Shown here: positions 34,834 to 47,100 of the stretch, piece by piece
Layout of the letters: each line of letters begins with the position of its first letter
Position numbering within the stretch: the stretch's first letter is position 1
DNA from: Cryptomeria japonica
Lineage: Eukaryota > Streptophyta > Pinopsida > Cupressales > Cupressaceae
Assembly: GCF_030272615.1 (NCBI RefSeq)
Contig: NC_081411.1
Location: 153,067,971-153,131,970 of the forward strand
Direction of reading: 5' to 3'
DNA length: 64,000 bases
Made by a program: the position numbers and the translations under genes
Notes under the pieces: generated by a model
Seen by the model: the letters and a program-made list of their open reading frames with translations, nothing else
What the model was told of the DNA's origin: nothing
The model's database searches: none

Positions 34834-35954
34834 ATGAGTTTTACTACTATTAGTCCTACCTACACCATCCCCGTTAGATGAAGCATTAGAATTAAGGCCT
34901 CCCAAGATTTAATTATCGAAGACATGGACCATAATTTGTGTGACTTCTTTAATGAGGATAATGCTAATGCTTCCCATCCTAATCATGTCCCTATCTATCC
35001 CACTGATGAATCCCATAATTAAGAAGAAGCTTTGAGTAGAGTTTCCATTGATCAAATTTCAAAATCGGATAATCAATTTGATAACTTTCAACAATGGATG
35101 TCCCAAGAATACCCTGATAGTGAAGCTCTTCCATTAATTGAAGGCCTTAAACGTATGATTCAAAGTGATAAGAGCGGAATTGATATATTGTGTGGAATTG
35201 CTCATATTGTTGATTCTAATGTCATGCCTATCACAAGTTGTGCTGAGAACTTAGGTTATTCACAACCTTCAAATCAAATCAATTCTTCTATTCCTTTAAC
35301 CACTTCAATGACTAGTATTCCTATTTTCACTTCAAACATCATGGCTACATCAACTCAAAATGTCATTTCTACAACTATGGTTCATGGGGGCAATCCTTCT
35401 TCTTCATTTAATCCTCCATCTTTACCTATGTCTTCCATAAGTATTCCTATTATCCCTCAACCAATCAATGTGACACAAGGGGGCAATTCATTCACTAATT
35501 TTGTTCCTCCTTTAAGTGTCTTGTTTCCTATGCAATCATCATGCATGCCTACTTATCATAATGTCCCACCACCTTATTCTTAATCCATGCCTTCCTTCAA
35601 TAACATCACTCCACCTTCTCAATCAACCATGTCTAACATCAATTCTTCTACTGGAGCAACAATTAACAATCTTGCTCAAACCGTGTCTTTCTTATAATAA
35701 CAAATTGCTTCTATGAGTCAATCCAAGTTTAGTGTGCCCACCTTTGATGTTGCGAGCCCACTTTCTCTTGATATTGTTAAAGCTTGCCACCTAAGCATGT
35801 TGATGTCCCTCAATTGGAACTCTATAATGGAAAAGGTGATCCTCTTACACATGTTAAAACATTTCAAACCTTGTATACTGATTTTGTTTATGATAAAGAT
35901 TTCTTGCGAAACTATTTACAAGAACATTAAGAGATAAGGCTTTACAATGGTATT
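34834..35954 (+). pseudogene. GypB gag, first part (broken)
   Basis: Starts at ATG 34834; the same frame runs through an acidic N-terminus (EDMDHNLCDFFNEDNANAS), a Ser/Pro/Thr-rich low-complexity segment (35250-35580) and towards the gag core. Stops at TGA ~34879, TAA ~35020, TAA 35581 and a TAATAA pair near 35697 are consistent with CAA to TAA changes, except the first. A frameshift near 35800 moves the core (YNGKGDPLTHVKTFQTLY). The gene is cut at 35954 by the solo LTR and continues at 37526. Confidence 0.75.
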
Positions 35955-37525
35955 TGATGCAGAGTGCACACAACAGGAAGTGTCAAATAGGCTCACAGTC
36001 TTTTAGACTCAAAAGGTGACTATTCCAACTAAGTGTACCTTACCCACACTTGGTAAGGAAGTGTAAGACCACCCTCACACAACCCTAAGACCTATCCAAG
36101 GCCAAACCCAATCCCTTATGGGTTACTCAACTTAGACACAAAAGTAGCTTTAGGGACTCAATCCCTTAATGAGGCTCAAACAAGGAAAATGCCTCAAATC
36201 TATTGTTTGATGCTAAACAATAGTAGGGAAACCTTCTATGACCCTAACTAACCCAAAATCCAACCACTAAGTGACTGCCCCAAACCTTACTATGCCAACT
36301 TCACCTTTTGGGCTTACTTGGCTACTAGATCTGTCAGCAAGGAACCGATCAATACAAGACAAAATTTAAAAAGGACATGGTACTATTTTTGTTGATTTGG
36401 AACCTCCAACATATGGTTAAACATTCCCCAAGAGGACAGAGCCTCACCTTACTCCTACACTATCAAACTCTCACTTGGTTCACAGGCCTAATTGGCCAAT
36501 TCAGGCTTGGAACACCAGCAAGCACTTAGTGATGGGTTCATAAGGCTTGGACAGAGTCTTGGGAAGATTTTTCAACTTTTTTGATTGCCTTTCAACAACT
36601 TTCACTAGCCCCTTGGTCCTTCTACTGATTGGCACACTTCAAACATCAAAGTGCAGGCTAAATACATGAGGATATTTAGCCTAGGGCTTGCACAAACACC
36701 AAGCAATATTGTTCACCAGGTCCTGAGCATTTAGGATGTTATAGTACACCATCATACCTTGCAAATTCAAAAGGGACTTGAATTGGCACCCCTAGAATTG
36801 CAAGATATGTGCCATTTAGCAGTAAAACCCCAAAGCCCTAGGGTTTGCAGCAGTTTAGAGGAAAAATTTGATAAATTCCTCAATTCAACACCAAAATCTA
36901 TCAAACTAGAACCAAATGAAAGTTCTTTCACATGTTCACACAACCATGGGCTTGTTTCAGGCTTTCAAATCCATATAGAACCGTACAGTCACGAGTTTGT
37001 TCAGAAAACTGGTTTTTTAATCAGAATTTTGTGCAATTTTACATCTCCATCACTTCCAACCCTTTGGAAGTTGAATTCAAAGCCTAAATAGGCTTCCCCT
37101 AATAGGATCAACTAAACCAAGGTGGTTGGGAACCGTTGGAGCCTTTGTTTAACTAAATTTCAAAAGTTGCACAAAACTGTCAAAAGTTGTCAACTCCATT
37201 TTTGACATTTTTTGCATTTTTTGCAATTTCAACATTTATGACCCCTAACCATTCCAAAATGGTTCTAACATGACCATATGGACTACAACACATCAAAATC
37301 ACCCTCCTAATGCCCAAACTAATCACTACAAGAAAAAATTACTACTACACCTAATAGGATCCAAGTGGACTAAGGCAACTCTAGGTTTATAGAATGACCT
37401 AAGAGTCCCTTGACCACACAAAAAGGATCACCAAGACATGGATGGTCATCACACATCCTTGTTACAAGAAAAACATGAAAAATAAAAAAAAATGCCACAA
37501 AGACAAGTCAAGGTGCCGTGCACCA
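35955..37525 (-). mobile_element. GypA-family solo LTR inserted in GypB gag
   Basis: 1,571-bp inverted copy of the GypA LTR (plus strand TGATGCAGAG... to ...GTGCACCA) with no internal sequence. Flanks GTATT (35950-35954) and ATATT (37526-37530) form a 4-of-5 target duplication, and gag reading resumes across it. It records an insertion followed by LTR-LTR recombination that removed the body of the element. Confidence 0.92.
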
Positions 37526-38353
37526 ATATTTCTCTTTGCCTTCTTATTCCGTCACTTCTTTTCAACAACTAGCAAATGCTTTTATCCAACAATTTCAAAA
37601 TAACATTGGTCCTAAAATCACTTTAACTGATTTAATGCATTGTAAAAAAGGTGTTAGAGAAAAAGTGACTAATTTCATTAGTAGATATAAGCATTTGTGT
37701 GCTCAAATTTCTTTTCATGTACCTGACAATGATATTCAAATAATTTTCATTTCTAATTTGTAAAAAGATATCAAGGAAAAGCTTCTTTTGTCCAAGTTTA
37801 CTTCCTTTCTGTAGTTGTGTGCAACACTCCACAATTATCAACTAATTGTGAGTCAAATGGAGTAGTGTACTCCTATGGATCCGAGTGATAAGGGGGAGAG
37901 TGTTCAACAACCATTTGCGAAGTTCAAACCAACAAAAAGCTTCATCAAGATCAATGATACAATCAACAACAACAATGTGAATGCTACAACAGGCGTGCCT
38001 TCTATTTCTAATTTTTTTAAAAGAGAAAGACAATTTACTCCTTTGAATGAATCTTTACATAGTAGTATGTCTCAGTTGTTGCAAAGACATGTTATCAAAC
38101 TTACTCCTATAAAAAAAGTTGATCCTTCTAAACTTGCATCCCCTTATTTGGACAACAATTCCTTTTGTCAATTTCATTGTCAGCTTGGTCATGATACTGA
38201 GAAATGTTTCACATTGAAAAGTAAGATTCAAGATTTGATTGATAACAATACTATATCTATGGTAGGTGTGAATGATAAGGGAAATAAATCAGTAGATCCT
38301 CCTAATCAAAATCTTAAAAATTTTACTGATCCTTTGCCTTCCCATACCTCTAC
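37526..38353 (+). pseudogene. GypB gag, second part with zinc knuckle (broken)
   Basis: Continues gag after the solo LTR: SLPSYSVTSFQQLANAFIQQ, then NIGPKITLTDLMHCKKGVRE, matching GypC. A stop lies at ~37761 and a second frame continues 37875-38353 with LASPYLDNNSFCQFHCQLGH and DTEKC at ~38140-38215, a C-x3-C-x4-H-x4-C knuckle variant. The spacing and the phrase GHDT-E-C are shared with GypC. Gag would package RNA; particles would need enzymes from another element. Confidence 0.78.
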
Positions 38354-39854
38354 GTGATTGAGACTGAGTATACTTATTTCTCCTTTGAGGAATTCACTTC
38401 TATGGATCGGAACTTGGTAAATATGGTAGAAAAACAAGATATGCCTAAGGATTCTTGCATTAAATTTGACCCTAGTGAGACCATTAGCACACCCGATGGC
38501 CCTTTATACATAGTTCCAAAGGTTAAGGATATGCCCTTCCCGTGGTGCTCTTATTGATCCCTCTTGTGTGGTTAACATCATCGCTGAGGAGTATCTTTTC
38601 ACTTTACGATTGCATAAACCAATATATGATGCCTCTAATATAGTGGTGAAGTTATTTGATGGATTATTTTTTCCTACCATTGGGTCTATCACCCTTCCTA
38701 TTGAAGTTTATACTAAATCCATGGATGTTGACTTTGTTATCATACCCTCTTCTAAGAAATTCCATGTGAAGTTGGGCTATCCTTGGCTATCTTCCATGAA
38801 GGCTATTGCTTCTCCAATCCATAAGTGTTTGAAATTTCCTCACAATGGAGAAATCATAACCATGAACCATAGCTTATTTCGTCCATCTGAAAGAAGCCCT
38901 AGCATTCCTATTGATTTCTTTTGGCCTAAGCAATTTCAATCTCTTCCATCAAGGAGCGATGCTCTTTTTCAATCTTATAAAAAATGGAAGAAAGATATGA
39001 TCTTATCCTTAAGTCAGCCTAGATCCCCAACAATTGACATTCCTATCATACTTGAAGATGAAGTTCTTCCCCTCACCGATATAACTAATCTCCCTCCCAA
39101 GGAAGATCTTCAATCTATTCCTATGGATGTGACTATGCCTTCTCCTAAGAAGAACAACACTATTCCTCCTAAGGTTAGACTTATACCTCCTCCTCATGAT
39201 GGACTTGGTCTTCTTCCTACACCTACCATTCCTCCTTTATATGGCACAGTTCCACATGCTTTCTTTTATAGAGAGAAGAGGCCTGCTTCTCCTCTTGTCC
39301 AACCTAAACCATTAACTATGAAAGAGGAAATCATTCCTACTTTTTCAAATGTTCCTCCTCCTTGTCAGCCTTCCATTAAGACTCAACGAAATTGTTGTGT
39401 GAGAGAACACCGTGTTTGAGCTTGTGAAGTTGTCCCTCAAACCATTCCATCTCCTCGAACTCCAATAGTTGACATGATTCCCTTTTCTCCTAAACAAGAT
39501 GTTCAACCTACATCTCCAAATCATAAGTTGCAAAAAACATGTGATGGTTTTCCTCCTATCCATGTTCGTATTCTTATTTCTATAAATTTTGATGAAGAAA
39601 TGGTTGAAAATGTTATTCATGATGGAAGAACAACTCCTATTGCTTCTGATAGTGACTATGTATATGTTGATGTGGACAAGCATTTATCAATTGAATTTTC
39701 ACAAACTCTAATCCTAGCTCCTAGAATAGAACAAAGTGACTTACAACATGAGCATAGTCCTTGTTTGGATCTTATGATAGCTCCATCTATTGTGCTTGAT
39801 ATTGCTCCTCTAGCATGTTTCTCGTCTTCCCAAAATAGTGATCAACAAGATTGA
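38354..39854 (+). pseudogene. GypB protease-like domain plus proline-rich tail
   Basis: Reads MIETEYTYFSFEEFTSMDRN, then a one-base shift, then ALIDPSCVVNIIAEEYLFTL (~38545-38605), which sits where Ty3 elements have the retropepsin DSG/DGG site; here it is Asp-Pro-Ser. IGSITLPIEVYTKSMDVDFV and LGYPWLSSMKAIASPIHKCL follow, fitting the fold. From ~38900 the protein is Pro/Ile-rich (PPPHDGLGLLPTPTIPPLYG) with a TGA at 39417 and ends at 39852. No RT, RNase H or integrase follows, only ~780 bp of non-coding DNA before the LTR. Confidence 0.72.
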
Positions 39855-40630
39855 GAGGCGGATGTCATGATAGATTAGCAATATTATCATCGTAGATCTC
39901 TTCTCCCTCTTCTTTCTTGCTCTTTTGTGAGCATTCTTCTATGTGTATTCCTGTTGTTCTATTGTCCTCTTATTGTCTATTTGGGGAAAATGCAAAGCAT
40001 TGAGATCTTTTCTTGGTCTCTTTCATGTTGACTCAAAAGACATCTTCTCTTCCCTTTCTTCTAAAGTAGTGTCCTTTCTTTGGAGAATGACGATTATTAT
40101 ATGTTTATACATATATGATATACATGAGTTATCATACAACATATTGACCTCAAGGAAAGTGAAACTACCTTGTGCTTTGTCTTTTGTGTTCATTATACTT
40201 GGTTTTATTCCTCACTTGGGGGATAAAGCCTTGCAATAACATGGTCCCTCTCTTCTCTCTCTTGGGTGTATCCTACCTTAAAGCAACCTCTCCTGATAAG
40301 GCACGTGCGATTGCTTTAATGTGGGGGCATACACTCTGCTCATATTTTCCTTTTCTATACGTAGAATTATTTAGTGAACTTGACTTTGCTTCATATTTTT
40401 GGTATCTTTTTCATGACTCATAGTGAGGGGAACCTTGCTACTTGCAGTCATGGTTTTCTCTTCTTGATCTTCCCTTTTACTTTGTCAATCAATGTCATAA
40501 AATCCTAAGTCTACTTGGGGCTTGGTGCATCTTGCCTCCTTGACATGGTAGAAGTCTTTCAATATTGTTTCCTTGTAATTTACCGATAGTATTGGCATAC
40601 ACTTCTACTCCCACTATAGTGGGGGCTAAA
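39855..40630 (+). other. GypB 3' non-coding region with polypurine tract
   Basis: No supported gene. AGTGGGGGCTAAA at 40618-40630 directly precedes the LTR and is the likely plus-strand primer. Confidence 0.6.
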
Positions 40631-41811
40631 TGTAGTGTCATGAAATTGCGACCCTTATAATTTTAGACCATATTAGGGTCCTCACGCATGTGATTCGAAT
40701 CCCTAAGACTGATTGGAGACTGGAGACTTGCTCGGCACCTAAGAATTGCATCTTGCTTGCCCTCTGCACTGCCTAAACTGCATCCTATCCTAGAAAAAAG
40801 GGTAGGATAGGGGCGTGGTGCCTTTGTCCCATTTTGGGACAGCACCCTTTCCAATTTTGCATTGGAGGTTACACATTGAGCGGGAAAACTCCCCTAGTGT
40901 CGGCCTGCGATGAAAAATCAATCAATTAAACCTAATTGATGAGTATATAAGTTGCATGTTTACTCTCATTTGCATGAGTTCAATGATCAGAAAATTTGGA
41001 TAAGCGATAACATAAATACATGAGATCACACATTCAAGCATTCCTTTCTAGCATTGAGCATTCTCAAGTCTCCTTTCAAGGCTAGGTGTTGCATTAAAGT
41101 CAAGGATTCAATCATTGAAGAGGATATTCATTCCAACATTCAACTTCATACAAGGAATTCTATCAACATTTCTATCACAACCTCCCTTGAGGTGATTTAC
41201 AGTTCAGTCTTTCATTTACATTTACTTGCAAGTACTTTCTTTCATCATTTGGTTAATTCCAAAACTAGGATTTGACCTGAAGGCAAACCTCCAATCCCAA
41301 CCCCTTTTCCTCTCTTTTATGTGTGTAGGTTGCAGGTGCTCAGTTGTAGTTTTGGTTTTGGACTCCATTTACAGAGGCGGAAAAACCCTTTTCATTTCAT
41401 GGATTTTTCAGAGGACTGTGTACATTCCCACCACAGTCTAGGCAAATTTTCCTCAAATTCGCAAGGCGCCTTCATCTCAACTTATTATTGCTAGATCTAG
41501 GTGCATGGCTTCATCCTATGCTTCTATCTTGAGTTATAATCAAATCCTTTTTTCTTTTTCACTTGGTCCTAAGCACATAATTCAATGAATTCAAATCTGA
41601 ATCTCAGAAGAGGGGATTAACTTACCATTCTTATATCACTCATAATTCAATCTCCTTTTCTAGAGGTTGAATCTAGTGTATTTTCCCCCCTCTTCCGATT
41701 TAATGTGGAAAATGTGTTTGAAGGGAAATCCAAAGTGAAACTTTCATCTCTCCTGGGAGGGAAGAAAAGCTTTCCTCTTGATCTCCATAATTTACCTTTT
41801 TTCACATTACA
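40631..41811 (+). repeat. GypB 3' LTR
   Basis: 1,181 bp, TGTAGTGTCATG to CATTACA, uninterrupted; TATATAA at 40944-40950. Confidence 0.92.
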
Positions 41812-42255
41812 GTTCCCATAATATATCTTATAATAAATTGTGAATCACCAAAGATACATATGTGTTGAATTTTGGAAGATTAAATCACATGTAAACCAAT
41901 GATAAGAGCTTCATACTCATCTATATTATTGGTACATAATAATTTTTGATGATAGGATAGAGGAATCAACTTTCCTAAAGAAGGTACTAATATGATACCA
42001 ACAACAGAGCTAGTTTGACATTTAGATCCGTCAAATAGAAAGTCCTAAGTATTTTCCACATCTAAAGGAAGGACAAGATCATTAGGAAATGAATCTTGAC
42101 AAGGATGAGTGAAAGGTGACAGAACATCAGCTAAATGCTCTATTAAATCATGGCCTTTGATTTCTATTTGAGAAACAAATTTAAAGTGAAATTCATTTAA
42201 CATAACCCATATCACTAAGTGTCCTAAAATATTTGTCTTAGAGGAGAGATGCTTC
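41812..42255 (-). pseudogene. GypH archaeal-type RNase H (aRNH), central fragment
   Basis: Minus-strand fragment between GypG and GypB. From 42255: SKTNILGHLVIWVMLNEFHF and GHDLIEHLADVLSPF (the linker after the gypsy RNase H), then the aRNH with FDGSKC (~42028-42036), CTNNIDEYEALIIGL (~41905) and GDSQFIIRYIMG (~41820-41850). The Asp, Glu and Asp catalytic positions are present. The order gypsy RNase H then aRNH is the one usually given for plant Tat elements. TAG stops occur before FLFDGSK and inside GLHVI-SSKI. Confidence 0.8.
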
Positions 42256-42606
42256 TGTTATCACTATTTAAAACTTGGGTATTCTTGTTGCATATTTGGC
42301 TATAAGTCTGCAAAAATGTGTTTAGCATGGCCTTGTTACCTCTGAGTTTCTTGGGTCAAATGAGGGTTTAAGGTTTTTGAGATTCTAACCCTTCCTATGT
42401 TTGAAAAACCCTTATGTTCTATTTCTGCGTTACTTTTTCCACTTAAAGAAGGTCAGTTTATCGTTAAAAGTGTTCCCCCCATAGGTTTTTCCTTGGCGAT
42501 CTTTCAAATATTTTCAAATTTACACCTTTGCCTATGTCTTGTTCTAATGTTTGTTGGGTTCCTTAATAATTGTGCAACTCATTGTTAATCCTATGGTTGT
42601 TGTTGT

Positions 42607-43830
42607 TTCGCTAGGCAAAGATGCTAGCAGGTTAATGTTCGTGAAATGGCGAAAAGGTTAGGTGGGCCCGACCAGATGATTGACCATTTAATTAAAGGAC
42701 TACATCTTGTTTTAAATCCAATGGCTCGCATTGCTTTGCTAGCCCAAAGTGCACGTGATCTACCCTTTGCGAAGTAGTGAAAGACTTGGTGGTTCCCAAA
42801 GGCGAGTAAGGTAATTGGTTAAAGGACGATCAACTCATAAAAGATCAATGGCTCGCATTGATTTGCGGCTTGAAGATACCTATTGTTTACCTTTCATGAA
42901 GTTACGAAAAGGTGGAGGGCCCGGGTGAGGTAATCACGACAAAGGTAACAGACGAGCAAGTTGTCGAGATTCCACAGTTGTTGCTACTTCACGAAGATAA
43001 GTGGCCTGAGGTTTAAGCTCTACAAAATAGCAAAAGGGTTAGTGGGCCCAAAGGACAGGCAGGTTGTAAGTTATAAGGGCCGATTAAGTAAGATTTGATC
43101 GCACGGTTGTCGTGGATTCGCAGCCTCAAGTCAAGTGGAGATTAATGTTCATGAAATAGCGAAATGATGTGGCAATCACACGATGGTTGACATGGCAGGA
43201 TAGATGGGTTGTTCCATGGAAATAATTAGTGACTCATCAGATACACGTGGCTCTAAAGGGTAGTTGAGGGTCTTCCTTGGTTCATCCGGCAGTTATATTG
43301 AGAATGGTGAAGTAAAGCACGTGGCAGCTTTAGAACGAAACCTAGTGGAACTTCCTGAGCAAATGACTGACTGCCACATGTTGTTTGTTAACTGGTGATG
43401 CAATAAAGCAAGTGGTCTCCGAGTTAAATGGCCCACTTGGAAGGTCTAAAGCATGTTAAATGGTGTAAATCTCATGGTTGATCCAACGGTTGTCATTGTT
43501 TTGCAGCCCGAAGATGCTTGTAGTTTAGTCTTTGTGAAATGGCGAAAACCATTAGCCATCATGGTTGAGTGCGGTTAGTTAAGAAGACTGGCAGTCACTA
43601 TAGGAAGTAAAGACCAAGCAAGTAGATGATGATCTAATGGTCGGCATTGTTTCTTGAGGTAAAAGTGCACATTGTTTAGTGTTCACAAAATAGTGGAAAG
43701 AAGGGAGGGCCCATCACTAACATAGAAAGACTAGAAGGAGTAAAAGAAGTGCAGGTTCCCGAGATCCAATGATCGTCGTTGCTTTGCAAAAGAAAAGTGC
43801 GGGGGTTTTAAGCTCTGTGAAATGGCGAAA
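42607..43830 (+). repeat. GypG LTR tandem repeats, ~127-bp period (left copy)
   Basis: Diverged units, each with a core like TTCGTGAAATGGCGAAA preceded by a CGGTTGTCATTGTTTCGC-type segment and often followed by GGGCCC. Cores start at about 42638, 42766, 42892, 43019, 43148, 43530, 43681 and 43814. The spacings are 128, 126, 127, 129, 382 (three units), 151 and 133. The last core runs into the ATG at 43830. The position suggests enhancer-like upstream repeats. Confidence 0.75.
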
Positions 43831-44057
43831 TGACTAAAACACAGAAAGACTCAAAGAACTTGTGGTCCGTTGAAGACTGTTTTGAATTCAATTTTTATGA
43901 ATTCAATTCTAAGGTGATGGCCAAAGCATGCGGGATTAACTTCTCAATTCAATGCCAACTTGCCATATTAAAGTCCGCATCAATTGAATATTGGTATCAT
44001 TTTGATGAGCCTGTTGTAGAGGAATTTGTGCAGTTGCAAGTTTTTTCAGGCAAATAA
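43830..44057 (+). CDS. GypG LTR small ORF (left copy)
   Basis: 75 residues, ATG 43830 to TAA 44055. Sequence MTKTQKDSKNLWSVEDCFEF is followed by FYEFNSKVMAKACGINFSIQ and SIEYWYHFDEPVVEEF. No recognised family. The same protein is readable in the right LTR with a 2-bp deletion near its start. After the stop a T-rich run ending in AG (~44063-44090) leads to the large ORF 115 bp later, so it could be a first exon or an upstream ORF. Neither is proven. Confidence 0.45.
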   Translation: MTKTQKDSKNLWSVEDCFEFNFYEFNSKVMAKACGINFSIQCQLAILKSASIEYWYHFDEPVVEEFVQLQVFSGK

Positions 44058-44171
44058 CCAAGTTTTTTCTTTGTTTTCCTTGCTAGTTTCAGTTTGAGAA
44101 TCAGTGTTGCTATGTGAATCGTTTCATTAGATTTCTATGCAAATCTCAATTGATATAGTTGCATTAATGGG

Positions 44172-47100
44172 ATGGCACCAAGAAGGGAGTTAACAGGAAA
44201 AATAAATTACTAGGATAGGAATATTTGTGATGATTTTATGGAACAGCTAACAATGCCTACCAATGTCGGGGACAAGGCTAAAGAATTGGTACCAAAGAAC
44301 CCTCGTTTAAGAATTAGGGATGGCCTATATGACAAAGGTAATTGGTTAAGGTATCCACAAATAGGGATGTCAAGTTTAAGATTGTTCAAAGTAGGTTTTC
44401 GTCAGAGACATTACCTTGCCCCTTTAAACAGTATATGGGAATTGGATGTGGGGAAGCTTATAGTCCCTGGTGTATTCATGGATGTAGATTTATTGACTCT
44501 GATTGCACAAAATTATGACCCTATAGCTAGCTTTATCAGGAATGTGAATGGATCAGCCCTGATTGAAAATAAAGATTATGAATTCAGGAATGTGTTTAAG
44601 CTCAGTGAGGCTTCAAATTTGTTAGAGCCTATTGATTTTGAATCACTGGCCCAGGTTTATGATGCAAAAAGGGATCATCTTAGGAGTGGACCATTGAAAG
44701 AGTTCTTTGTTAAAATAGGAGGGTTAACAATTGTAGGCACCAGTACAATGGAACCCTTCTCCCTGAATCTATTTACTCTAAGAGATAAGGGTATGTATTA
44801 GGCACTTTGTCAGATTTTTGGAGAAGATGCTAAGAAAAACATGCCAACCTATTACATGCTGAAGATTGCATAGATTCTAAACCCCTCTCTGGCAATAACA
44901 TTTGATTATGCACCATACCTTTCTGATGATATTCATGCGGGGTTGGTAGGGATAAAAAATGGTAAGGTGGACAAACCATTTGGATGGTTTTCTCTTTTAA
45001 TGCACACATTCTTGTTCAAGGGTGCTAATTATTTTGCAAAAGAGATTTATTTGGTTAAGGTGAAAGATAAGGAAGAAATGCTTGTTCAACTTTGGAGTAC
45101 CGTTTTATACTAGGACAAAGAGGATGCTTGCTAGCTATCTAAAGTTTGATAGATGCTTTGCATCTAAGATTAGGATTCTTTTGTGCACAGAAAACCCAAG
45201 GATTCTTAAGGCTCCCTTAGAATTCCTCAGGCCCAAGGAGTTTGCAGAAGGTATTAAGATTGTTCATAATTGGGGAGATATGTATTTGTACCCTGTTTCT
45301 ACAGTTTTCAGAGTATATTGTTTCAGAGGCACTCCATATTTATTATCTTATCAAGTCCCATGGAAGATAGGAGTTGTTGAAGAATTAAGGCAAATTGGAG
45401 GTGTACAAGAGGCAGAGCTGACAAATAGGGGTAAAGGGACCATTTTCCCAACTATTACCATGGCACATCACTTTGTGATCACTAAAGGTGGCTAGAAGTA
45501 TTTTGAAGAATTCTTTAAACCATATAGCTTATCAATTGCCATTTCAAGATTTACAGACCCTAAGGACTTTTTCAATGACATGTTTAGGAAGAGAGTAGTT
45601 TGTAAAGGTAGGCCTCACCAATTTTAGTTCCTTGAAGATATAATTAGGAATGAATTCGATTTGGATGAGCACGAACTGAGGAAAGAGAAGTGGGTTGCAT
45701 ATAAAAGTGCTCTTGACTTCATTCCTTATTTTGATAGTAGTTATGACCCTCTCTCTAGTTTCAATCCCTTTGAGGAAAAAATAAAATTTTTAGTTCTTTA
45801 TTTTGAAGACCTCATGCAAACTTCGAAAGAAAAAAGGGAGGCTATAATGAGAAATGATCCTGACAGGGTTAAATTGGTTCTAGCTAAGCCTGCTTTTGCT
45901 AAGGCTATCCCACCAGGTGATTATGTAATGCACAAGAAATCAAAATATAGTGTGATGATGCTAGTGACTGGTGAGCCTTCTACTTCAAGAGGGAAAAGAG
46001 AAATTGAAGATGTCATTGACATGCAAGGTTCCCCTACAAGGAAAAGAATGGGAAAGGAAGTGCAAACCAATGAGACTTTGTATTCTCCATCTCAATCCCC
46101 CATCCACATAGGAGACAAGCAGGTGATGGCCAAGTAGTTGTTACAGGAGGTAAAGAGCCACCTAGTGCTGAAATGAATTTGACTTATGGTGAGATCAAAG
46201 GTAAAGAGTTAGACCTTACTGTCAAGCAAACTAGTGAGGAGTTCTTGGCTAATAGTAACTTTGTTACAATAGGGGCCTTCATGTAATTTGTATGGAAGCA
46301 AAACATGCAACAATTCAAATCCAAATGTGAACAAAGGAAGAGTGAGTAGCCTCACAGAGATGTAACTTGGGTAGAGGAAGAGGTGAAGCAAGAAATGATT
46401 GAAGAGTTCAAGACCATTACCCTTGAAAAGAGAAGAGAGATGATATCAAAAGCTGGTGTTTTAATCATCCTCGAGTGGGATATAGTTGATGCTTTGGTAC
46501 TGGAGGTAGTCAGGAAGGAAACTAAACCCATGGAAGGAGTGACCTTCAATAGAGATAATGCTGCTTTAGTCATGTGGTCACTAAAGAAGGATGAAAATAA
46601 AAGAAGGAAAGATGTATTAGATTCTAGTCTCCTAGGAGGCATGATTGTAAAAAGAGTCCAAGATATAGGAGTGGTGGAAGCTGCAAGCACAGTCTTAGAA
46701 ATTGCAAATTTCAATGTAGCAGTGGCAGAAAAAGAGGCAAAATAAAAGGCTAATCTCCAATTAAAATTGGAAACAATCTTAAAGGCTTACAATGAGGCCA
46801 AAGAAGGAGTAGCCAACAGAGACAGTATTATTGCTAGACTTCAGGGTCAGTTGGCAGGTCAACACCATCAAGGTGAATCCTCCACTCTTATGATAACTTC
46901 TTCTCCAACAAGGCCTCCACCTACAAGTCCTATCATAGAATATCCCCCTTCTCGTATGCCTTCTGGTTTCTAGTCAACTGAAACTATTCAACATGAGTTG
47001 GAAAAGTTGAAACAGGATCAGGCCTTGTTTGCAAGCAAATATGAGGAAAATGTAAAAGCTACAATTTTGAAGTTTGCTGTTTCAGTTAGGCCCTCTATCA

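Larger units (their letters stand above)
27503..41811 (+). mobile_element. GypB: non-autonomous Ty3/gypsy element carrying two nested insertions
   Basis: LTRs TGTAGTG...CATTACA at 27503-33708 (interrupted by Copia-2) and 40631-41811, with an exact 5-bp target duplication GTTCC at 27498-27502 and 41812-41816. Internal region: primer site, AT-rich leader, gag (split by a solo LTR), protease-like and Pro-rich region, polypurine tract. There is no RT, RNase H or integrase. It inserted within the aRNH of GypH. Confidence 0.9.

Noticed and set aside
42607-43830. CRISPR-like or satellite array
   Set aside because: Units are diverged, have no unique spacers, and occur only inside the LTRs of one element in a plant sequence.
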